Source of the DNA: Actinomycetales bacterium
Lineage (GTDB): Bacteria > Actinomycetota > Actinomycetes > Actinomycetales > Cellulomonadaceae
Length of the DNA: 17,851 nt
Direction of reading: 5' to 3'
Assembly: GCA_012514545.1 (NCBI GenBank)
Contig: JAAZAC010000054.1
Coordinates: 1-17,851 of the forward strand
Below are positions 1 through 4,240 of the stretch, piece after piece (positions within the stretch are counted from its first letter, which is position 1; each line of letters begins with the position of its first letter). Below the pieces are notes generated by a model that had not been told where the DNA came from, ran no database searches, and was given only the letters and a program-made list of their open reading frames with translations. The position numbers and the translations under genes were made by a program.

Positions 1-547
1 GGGAGCGGGCGAACCTGTCGATCTGCGCGCCGTGGTCGTTGAAGTAGTACTCGCGGGTGACGTCGGCGCCGCACGCCGCGAGCACGCGCGCGAGGGCGTC
101 GCCGACGGCAGCCCAGCGCGCGCCGCCGATGTGCAGCGGGCCCGTGGGGTTGGCGGAGACGAACTCGAGGTTGATGCGCTCGCCCGCGAGCGTCGTCGAC
201 GTGCCGTAGGCCGGGCCGGCCTCGACGATCGTGCGGGCGAGCTCGCCCGCGGCCGCGACGTCGAGGGTGACGTTGAGGAAGCCGGGGCCCGCCACGTCGA
301 CCTTCGCGACGCCGGGCACCTCGGCCAGGCGCGCGGCGATGAGGCCGGCGAGGTCGCGCGGCGCCATCCCGGCCTTCTTGCCGAGCTGCAGGGCGACGTT
401 CGTCGCCCAGTCGCCGTGCTCGCGCTGGCGGGGTCGCTCGACGGAGACCTCGGCGGGCACGTCCTCGGGGGCGAGGGCGACGGCGCCCTCGGCGACGAGG
501 CCGGTGAGGACGGCGTGCAGCGACTGGGCGAGCTCGGCGGGGGTCAC
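1..547 (-). CDS. argS: Arginyl-tRNA synthetase, N-terminal part (cut by window edge)
   Basis: This cytoplasmic class I aminoacyl-tRNA synthetase attaches arginine to tRNA-Arg using ATP. Only the first 182 codons are in the window; the family is usually about 550 to 600 residues. Residues 1-95 form the Arg-specific N-terminal domain (Add-1) that contacts the tRNA, with the conserved HGDWATN at 44-50. The catalytic domain opens with SANPTGPLHIGGAR at 131-144, which contains the HIGH-type ATP-binding signature as HIGG at 139-142. EYYFNDHGAQI at 166-176 is also typical of ArgS. The GTG start at 547 is chosen because homology begins right after it, although no strong Shine-Dalgarno sequence precedes it. 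The gene diverges from the GntR regulator across 137 bases. A tRNA-Arg gene lies about 0.9 kb away, but nothing shows a functional link. Confidence 0.95.
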   Translation of the reverse strand, partial: MTPAELAQSLHAVLTGLVAEGAVALAPEDVPAEVSVERPRQREHGDWATNVALQLGKKAGMAPRDLAGLIAARLAEVPGVAKVDVAGPGFLNVTLDVAAAGELARTIVEAGPAYGTSTTLAGERINLEFVSANPTGPLHIGGARWAAVGDALARVLAACGADVTREYYFNDHGAQIDRFARS

Positions 548-654
548 CGGCAAAGCCTAGCGACGCGCGGGCGCACCGATCGTTCCGGCCCCCGGGCCGC
601 CCGGGCGACGCCCCGCCGGTGAGCCGTGGTCGCGCCCGCGCGCCCCCCTGGTGT

Positions 655-667
655 TGACTTCGTGTCA
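655..667. promoter_or_regulatory. Small inverted repeat before the GntR gene
   Basis: TGAC at 655-658 and GTCA at 664-667 form a dyad with a 5-base spacer, 17 bases before the regulator's ATG. GntR-family proteins often repress their own genes by binding short dyads at this place, so it is a candidate autoregulatory operator. A 4-base arm is weak evidence, and chance occurrence is likely enough that the call stays tentative. Confidence 0.25.
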
Positions 668-684
668 CGACAGCAGGAGGTGGG

Positions 685-1350
685 ATGACACGGCGGACCA
701 ACCTCATCGATCAGGCAGTGGGTCGACTGCGCCAGCAGATCACCTCGGGGGCCTGGCCCGTGGGGACGCGCATCCCACCGGAGCCGGAGCTCACCGAGCT
801 CATCGGCGTCGGCCGGAACACCGTGCGGGAGGCCGTGCAGTCGCTTGTCCACGCCGGCATGCTCGAGCGGCGCCAGGGCTCGGGCACGTACGTGATCTCC
901 GACTCCGAGCTCGGGACGGCGATGGGCCGCGAGATCGCGGGCGCGCACCAGCGCGACGTGCTCGAGGTGCGGCGCAGCCTCGAGGTCGAGGCCGCGCGGC
1001 TCGCGGCGCAGCGGCGCACCGAGTCCCAGCTCGCCGAGATGCGCGAGCTGCACGACCGGCGGGCGGCGGCGTACGCGGCGGGCGACCTGGACACCGCGAC
1101 CGACGCGGACCTCAACCTGCACCGCAAGATCGCCGAGGCCGCGGGCAACCCGGTGCTCCTCGCGCTCTACGAGACGCTGCTGGACGCCGTCGTCGCGAAC
1201 ATCCGGTTCAACTTCGAGCACCCGGCCGAGCAGGACGACCACGCGCACACCGCGCTCGTCGACGCGATCGCCGCCCAGGACGCGACGGAGGCGATGCAGC
1301 AGATCGACGACTACCTGTCCCTGTTCATCGGCGACGAGCCCGTCGGCTGA
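685..1350 (+). CDS. GntR-family transcriptional regulator, FadR/FCD subfamily
   Basis: A 221-residue one-component regulator. The N-terminal winged helix-turn-helix spans about residues 6-72, with the GntR hallmark PPEPELTELIGVGRNTVREA at 31-50 and GSGTYV at 65-70 in the wing. The remainder is an all-helical FCD ligand-binding domain with the typical DADLNLHRKIAEAAGNP (140-156). D142, H146 and H188 are likely metal or ligand residues by analogy with other FCD proteins. The family usually senses small carboxylates such as sugar acids or lactate; the effector here cannot be read from sequence. The ATG has an excellent Shine-Dalgarno sequence, AGGAGGTGG at 674-682. No co-transcribed metabolic gene follows, since the next gene is a tRNA with its own promoter, so its target is unknown and may lie elsewhere or be itself. 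Confidence 0.93.
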   Translation: MTRRTNLIDQAVGRLRQQITSGAWPVGTRIPPEPELTELIGVGRNTVREAVQSLVHAGMLERRQGSGTYVISDSELGTAMGREIAGAHQRDVLEVRRSLEVEAARLAAQRRTESQLAEMRELHDRRAAAYAAGDLDTATDADLNLHRKIAEAAGNPVLLALYETLLDAVVANIRFNFEHPAEQDDHAHTALVDAIAAQDATEAMQQIDDYLSLFIGDEPVG

Positions 1351-1407
1351 GCCCGCGCCGCCCGTCGCCCCCGCTCGCCCGACGGCGGCCCGGCGGGCGC
1401 TGGCTGG

Positions 1408-1413
1408 TAGTGT
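1408..1413 (+). promoter_or_regulatory. Likely -10 box of the tRNA-Arg gene
   Basis: TAGTGT matches the actinobacterial TANNNT -10 pattern and would place transcription start near 1420, about 7 bases before the mature tRNA. I cannot see a convincing -35 hexamer at the usual distance. Confidence 0.45.
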
Positions 1414-1426
1414 TCTGCCCCGTCCC

Positions 1427-1502
1427 GCCCGAGTAGCTCAGCGGATAGAGCGTCTGCCTCCGGAGCAGAAGGTCGCAGGTTCGAGTCCTGTCTCGGGCAC
1501 CA
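1427..1502 (+). tRNA. tRNA-Arg, anticodon CCG
   Basis: A full 76-nt cloverleaf. The acceptor stem GCCCGAG (1427-1433) pairs perfectly with CTCGGGC (1492-1498), followed by A and an encoded CCA (1500-1502). The D arm contains AGCTCAGCGGATAGAGC. The anticodon arm has stem TCTGC/GCAGA and the seven-base loop CTCCGGA, giving anticodon CCG, which reads the arginine codon CGG. The T arm carries the canonical GGTTCGAGTCC. CGG is a common codon in a genome this rich in GC. A strong hairpin follows immediately, and a -10-like box precedes it, so it is probably a single-gene transcription unit. Its 3' end shows no sign of use as a phage or island attachment site here. Confidence 0.97.
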
Positions 1503-1503
1503 C

Positions 1504-1541
1504 ACGAAGGGCCCCGTCCGGGCAAGGTCGGGGCCCTTCGT
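1504..1541 (+). terminator. Rho-independent terminator of the tRNA-Arg gene
   Basis: A perfect 13-bp stem (ACGAAGGGCCCCG at 1504-1516 with its complement at 1529-1541) and a 12-base loop start two bases after the tRNA CCA. There is no uridine tract, as is common for terminators in high-GC actinobacteria. Confidence 0.85.
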
Positions 1542-1634
1542 CGTCTCCGCTGACCTGCGAGATCGCGCCCCGCCCGGCGCCGCCGCCGACGCACCCCGTG
1601 GCGGGTGGGGCCCGCGGGCCCAGGACACGCGTGA

Positions 1635-1656
1635 GCCCCCGGATCGCTCCGGGGGC
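1635..1656. terminator. Hairpin between tRNA-Arg and bldC, probable bldC terminator
   Basis: GCCCCCGGA (1635-1643) and TCCGGGGGC (1648-1656) form a perfect 9-bp stem with a 4-base loop, 76 bases past the bldC stop on the leftward strand. It could also stop leftover transcripts from the tRNA side. Between it and the tRNA terminator lies only a 14-bp GC palindrome at 1608-1621; I see no gene in 1542-1731. Confidence 0.6.
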
Positions 1657-1731
1657 CCACGTGCGTGTATGACGGCTCGACCGTGCGGCGCGCGACCGAC
1701 GTCGGGACGCCGACCGGCGCGGCTGCGGCGG

Positions 1732-1962
1732 TCAGACCTCGGTGTCGCGCGGCTGCGGGATGCCGGTGAGCAGGCTCCGGACCTCGGCCTCGCTGTAGCG
1801 CCGGTGGCCGCCCAGCGTGCGGATCGCCGAGAGCTTGCCGGCCTTGGCCCAGCGCGTCACGGTCTTCGGGTCCACGCGGAACATGCTCGCCACCTCAGAC
1901 GGGGTGAGCAGTGCGCCGGGCGCGTCGGTACGGTTCACCCTGGCTGGGGTCTGAGGGGACAT
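1732..1962 (-). CDS. bldC: BldC-type small MerR-like DNA-binding regulator
   Basis: A 76-residue protein that is almost entirely one winged helix-turn-helix. LLTPSEVASMFRVDPKTVTR (18-37) is the helix-turn-helix region, and TLGGHRRYSEAEVRSLL (49-65) is the wing with its GGHRR signature. It matches what I know of Streptomyces BldC, a single-domain relative of MerR that lacks an effector domain and binds DNA cooperatively on direct repeats. In Streptomyces, BldC delays the switch to development; in a non-sporulating relative the targets are unknown. The ATG at 1962 has the Shine-Dalgarno sequence AAGGAG at 1974-1969, eight bases-scale spacing. That ribosome site lies directly at the end of a c-di-GMP-I riboswitch aptamer, which implies control of expression by the second messenger. 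The gene is monocistronic and divergent from the C-S lyase gene. Confidence 0.95.
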   Translation of the reverse strand: MSPQTPARVNRTDAPGALLTPSEVASMFRVDPKTVTRWAKAGKLSAIRTLGGHRRYSEAEVRSLLTGIPQPRDTEV

Positions 1963-1975
1963 CTAGCACTCCTTG

Positions 1976-2058
1976 TCGTTCGGTCCGCCCGGCCGACCTC
2001 GTGGGCCCCGTGGCTTTGCGTCCCCACCTCGCGGTGGGTTTGCCCTTCTCGCTGACGT
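1976..2058 (-). ncRNA. Cyclic di-GMP-I (GEMM) riboswitch in the bldC leader
   Basis: Read leftward, the RNA contains AGGGCAAACC (2046-2037), then a hairpin with 6-bp stem CCCACC/GGTGGG (2038-2033 and 2028-2023) capped by the GNRA tetraloop GCGA, then GACGCAAAGCC (2022-2012). These are the most conserved blocks of the GEMM class I aptamer in the same order as in the Vibrio Vc2 aptamer. A second arm, GGCC/GGCC around CACGAGGTC, and a 3' segment GGCCGGGCGGACCG (1994-1981) fit the P3 and ligand-closing region. AGGGCAAACC is identical to Vc2 across the block that includes the specificity base, supporting c-di-GMP rather than cGAMP. The bldC ribosome binding site starts only a few bases after the aptamer and I see no terminator hairpin, so control of translation start is likelier than attenuation. 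The closing P1 helix is weak by eye; outer ends are approximate. Confidence 0.85.
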
Positions 2059-2071
2059 GGGACAGGCTGCC

Positions 2072-2077
2072 ATAAAT
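2072..2077 (-). promoter_or_regulatory. Candidate -10 element for bldC
   Basis: Read leftward, ATTTAT (2077-2072) is the most AT-rich stretch in the leader and would place transcription start near 2064, just before the riboswitch. No good -35 is visible at the right spacing. The assignment rests on position and base composition only. Confidence 0.3.
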
Positions 2078-2220
2078 CCGGACATCGATGGTGGGACCAG
2101 TCGCCCGGAGCGGGAAGAATCACCCGTTCGGCACAACGCGGTCACCCGACCGGCGTAACGCCTCGAAACCCCTTTCGGCCCTCCTCGCCGGCTCCGGCGT
2201 CGAAACGCATCGATCGCCCG

Positions 2221-2246
2221 GGCCCCCGGGACGGCCTCCGGGGGCC
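2221..2246. repeat. Inverted repeat just upstream of the C-S lyase -10 box
   Basis: GGCCCCCGG (2221-2229) and CCGGGGGCC (2238-2246) form a perfect 9-bp dyad with an 8-base spacer. It ends two bases before the -10 hexamer at 2249 and covers the expected -35 position. It could be an operator, or a hairpin that shields the promoter from read-through; no rightward gene precedes it, so a terminator role is less likely. Confidence 0.4.
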
Positions 2247-2248
2247 GC

Positions 2249-2254
2249 TAGGTT
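2249..2254 (+). promoter_or_regulatory. -10 box of a leaderless promoter for the C-S lyase gene
   Basis: TAGGTT fits TANNNT and ends exactly six bases before the ATG at 2261, so transcription would start at or next to the A of the start codon. No Shine-Dalgarno sequence is present, consistent with a leaderless mRNA. Confidence 0.6.
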
Positions 2255-2260
2255 GCCCCC

Positions 2261-3448
2261 ATGACCGACCCGCGCGACCTGCTCGACGCCGCCACCCTGC
2301 GCGCCCGCGGGTGGCTCAAGTGGACCGCGACGCCCGACGCCGAGATCGCGGCCTGGGTCGCCGAGTCCGACCTCGGCACGGCGCCCGCGGTGGCCGAGGC
2401 GCTGCGGGACGCGGTGGCGCGCGGCCTCGTGGGCTACCTGCCGCCCGCCGTGCGGCGCGAGCTCGCCGAGTCGTTCGCCGCCTACGCGCGCGACGCGCAC
2501 GGCTGGGCGGTCGACCCGGCGCGCGTCGTCCCGGTGGGGCACGTCACGGAGGCGCTGCGCACGGCGATCGACCTCTTCTCACGCCCCGGGTCGCCCGTCA
2601 TCCTCCCGACGCCGGCCTACATGCCCTTCGTCACGGCGCCGACGACGTGGGGCCGGCCCGTCCTCGAGGTGCCGATGGTGCCCGACGGCGACGGCCGGGC
2701 CACCCTCGACCTCGACGCGGTGGCGGACGCGTTCCGCGCGGGCGGCCACCTGCTCGTGCTGGTCAACCCGCACAACCCGACCGGGCGCGTCGCCCGGGCC
2801 GACGAGCTCGCCGCGCTCGCCGAGGTCGTCGACCGGCACGGCGGGCGCGTGTTCGCCGACGAGATCCACGCCCCGCTCGTCCACGCGCCGGCGCGGCACG
2901 TCCCGTACGCGTCGGTCTCGCCCGCGGCGGCCGCGCACGCGATCACCGCGACCTCGGCGTCGAAGGCGTGGAACGTGCCCGGCCTGAAGTGTGCGCAGGT
3001 GGTGCTCACCAGCGACGCCGACGCCGCGACGTGGGCCCGCGACGACGTCCTGCTCACCGAGGGCGCGTCCACGCTGGGCGCGGTGGCGAACGCCGCGGCG
3101 TACGCCCACGGGCGCGAGTGGCTGGCGGACACGCTGGCCTACCTCGACGGGAACCGCCGCGCGCTCGCCGAGGTCCTCGCGGATCTGGCGCCCGAGGTCG
3201 GCTACCTCCCCCCGGAGGGCACGTACCTCGCGTGGCTCGATCTGCGTCGCGCGCTGGCCGCCCTGCCCGACGGCGAGCGGCCGGGTGGGTCCCTGGCGTC
3301 CTGGCTGCGGCGGCGCACGGGCGTCGCGGTGACCGACGGCGCCCTGTGCGGCGCGGCCGGCGTCGGGCACGTGCGCCTCAACCTCGCGATGCCGCGCCCC
3401 ATGGTGGTCGAGGCAGGCCGGCGGATCGCGGCCTGCCTCGACCGCTGA
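2261..3448 (+). CDS. PLP-dependent aminotransferase-fold enzyme, MalY/PatB-type C-S lyase
   Basis: A 395-residue fold-type I pyridoxal phosphate enzyme of the MalY/PatB branch, whose members cleave cystathionine or other cysteine S-conjugates to a thiol, pyruvate and ammonia. Visible signatures: LKW near residue 19 and AAWVAESDL at 30-38 (the family's substrate-side N-terminal segment), PTPAYMPF at 116-123, NPHNPTGR at 169-176 (Asn contacts PLP), FADEIHAPL at 198-206 (Asp200 holds the pyridine nitrogen), TSASKAWNVPGLKCA at 231-245 with Lys235 as the Schiff-base lysine, and R372 in GHVRLNL, the likely carboxylate-binding arginine. Length is normal for the family. The start follows a leaderless promoter and the stop is followed by a strong hairpin. 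It stands alone, so its true substrate (cystathionine, a methionine-cycle thioether, or another conjugate) cannot be decided from context. Confidence 0.9.
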   Translation: MTDPRDLLDAATLRARGWLKWTATPDAEIAAWVAESDLGTAPAVAEALRDAVARGLVGYLPPAVRRELAESFAAYARDAHGWAVDPARVVPVGHVTEALRTAIDLFSRPGSPVILPTPAYMPFVTAPTTWGRPVLEVPMVPDGDGRATLDLDAVADAFRAGGHLLVLVNPHNPTGRVARADELAALAEVVDRHGGRVFADEIHAPLVHAPARHVPYASVSPAAAAHAITATSASKAWNVPGLKCAQVVLTSDADAATWARDDVLLTEGASTLGAVANAAAYAHGREWLADTLAYLDGNRRALAEVLADLAPEVGYLPPEGTYLAWLDLRRALAALPDGERPGGSLASWLRRRTGVAVTDGALCGAAGVGHVRLNLAMPRPMVVEAGRRIAACLDR

Positions 3449-3477
3449 GCCCGCGGGCCCGGCGAGGGCCCGCGGGC
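3449..3477. terminator. Bidirectional terminator between the C-S lyase and hsp20 genes
   Basis: GCCCGCGGGCCC (3449-3460) and GGGCCCGCGGGC (3466-3477) form a perfect 12-bp stem with a 5-base loop. It begins right after the lyase stop codon and ends 8 bases before the convergent hsp20 stop, so it serves both genes. Confidence 0.85.
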
Positions 3478-3485
3478 CGGGCCCG

Positions 3486-3950
3486 TCAGGACGTCGCGGG
3501 CTGGGGCTGCGGCTCGCCGGCGCCGATCGCCGTCGCGCTCGTGGCGTGCTGGATCTCGATCCGGCGCGGCCGCGCCTCCTCGGCGACGGGGATCGTGAGG
3601 GTGAGCACGCCGTCGGCGTAGCTCGCGGTGATCTGGTCGAGGGCGAGGCCGCGGCCGAGCTGGAGCTGGCGCACGTAGGTGCCGGTCGCCCGCTCGCGCG
3701 CCAGCCACTGGACGTCGGAGTCGGTCCGGGCCGTGCGCTCGGCGCGGATCGTCAGCATGCGGTCCTCGACGGCGACGTCGATGCTGCCCGGGTCGGCGCC
3801 CGGCAGGTCGACGTGCATGACGTAGTGGTCGCCCGTCCGGTACAGGTCGATGGGCATCGCGGGCACGCTGGCGGTCGCGTCCCGCATCGCCGTCATCATC
3901 TGGTCCATCCAGCGGGCGGTCTCGGCGAACGGGTCGAATCGCGTAGCCAC
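3486..3950 (-). CDS. Small heat-shock protein, Hsp20/alpha-crystallin family
   Basis: A 154-residue ATP-independent holdase that binds unfolding cytoplasmic proteins. The N-terminal arm (1-32) begins with FDPFAETARWMDQMM, typical of actinobacterial Hsp20 proteins. The alpha-crystallin domain spans about 33-123, with PIDLYRTGDHYVMHVDLPG at 33-51 and the hallmark ADGVLTLTIP at 112-121. The C-terminal IEI at 131-133 is the IxI motif that docks into neighbouring subunits during oligomer assembly. The GTG start at 3950 is supported by a strong purine tract, AGGAGGAGGTG, at 3968-3958. A CIRCE operator lies about 114 bases upstream, so HrcA repression is expected. The gene is divergent from adhE, and DosR-regulated Hsp20 proteins (HspX/Acr) are known in mycobacteria, which makes the shared control region interesting. 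Confidence 0.94.
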   Translation of the reverse strand: MATRFDPFAETARWMDQMMTAMRDATASVPAMPIDLYRTGDHYVMHVDLPGADPGSIDVAVEDRMLTIRAERTARTDSDVQWLARERATGTYVRQLQLGRGLALDQITASYADGVLTLTIPVAEEARPRRIEIQHATSATAIGAGEPQPQPATS

Positions 3951-4063
3951 GCTCGGTCACCTCCTCCTGGTGGCGGCCCCGGACCTTCCGGGGCGCCCGC
4001 GTGGACCCGGGCGGAGGCCGGCTGGGTGCAGCCTCCGCGCCGGGCGGCTACACACCATCAGTG

Positions 4064-4090
4064 TTAGCACTCTCGCGTCGCGAGTGCCAG
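4064..4090 (-). promoter_or_regulatory. CIRCE operator (HrcA site) of hsp20
   Basis: TTAGCACTC at 4064-4072, a 9-base spacer, then GAGTGCCAG at 4082-4090. The left arm is a perfect match to the CIRCE consensus TTAGCACTC-N9-GAGTGCTAA and the right arm matches 7 of 9. The exact N9 spacing makes chance unlikely. On the leftward strand, CTGGCA (4090-4085) and TAACAC (4066-4061) are 18 bases apart and could serve as -35 and -10, so HrcA would block the promoter itself. A nested CTCGCG-T-CGCGAG palindrome lies at 4072-4084. Confidence 0.85.
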
Positions 4091-4116
4091 TGATGGGACG
4101 ATTCCCGGGACCCGCC

Positions 4117-4132
4117 GGTGAAATAGCCCACT
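4117..4132 (+). promoter_or_regulatory. Possible CRP/GlxR-type site upstream of adhE
   Basis: GGTGAAATAGCCCACT aligns with the corynebacterial GlxR/CRP consensus TGTGANNTANNTCACA: the GTGA arm and central TA match, and the other arm reads CCAC instead of TCAC. It sits about 45 bases upstream of the proposed adhE -10. Weak but plausible. Confidence 0.3.
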
Positions 4133-4139
4133 GTCCGCC

Positions 4140-4153
4140 GGGACTTTGGGCAC
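4140..4153 (+). promoter_or_regulatory. DosR/DevR-like box upstream of adhE
   Basis: GGGACTTTGGGCAC differs at one position from GGGACTTTNGGCCC, the form of the mycobacterial DosR box I know. It ends where the -35 element of the proposed adhE promoter (-10 TAGCGT at 4177-4182) would begin, a usual place for an activator. Motif reading by eye only. Confidence 0.35.
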
Positions 4154-4176
4154 ACAGTTCGGGCTCCCCCTCCGCC

Positions 4177-4182
4177 TAGCGT
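4177..4182 (+). promoter_or_regulatory. Candidate -10 box of adhE
   Basis: TAGCGT fits TANNNT and would start the transcript near 4189, leaving a leader of about 50 bases with a normal ribosome binding site. The -35 position (about 4154-4159) does not resemble TTGACA, as expected for an activator-dependent promoter. Confidence 0.45.
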
Positions 4183-4240
4183 CGATACCGGATCAAGGGC
4201 GATCCGCAGCCGATGTCCCTTGAGGCCCGGGAGGATCCCC

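Noticed and set aside
654..659. TTGACT as the -35 of the GntR gene
   Set aside because: A -10 at normal spacing would fall on the ribosome binding site, leaving no room for a leader that carries it.
1427..1541. tRNA-Arg as an integration site for a mobile element
   Set aside because: The tRNA is intact, followed by its own terminator; I saw no repeat of its 3' end, integrase or phage gene in the window.
4091..4240. Rex (NADH-sensing) operator before adhE
   Set aside because: Expected for adhE in some Gram-positives, but I found no TGTGAA/TTCACA-type dyad with the right spacing.
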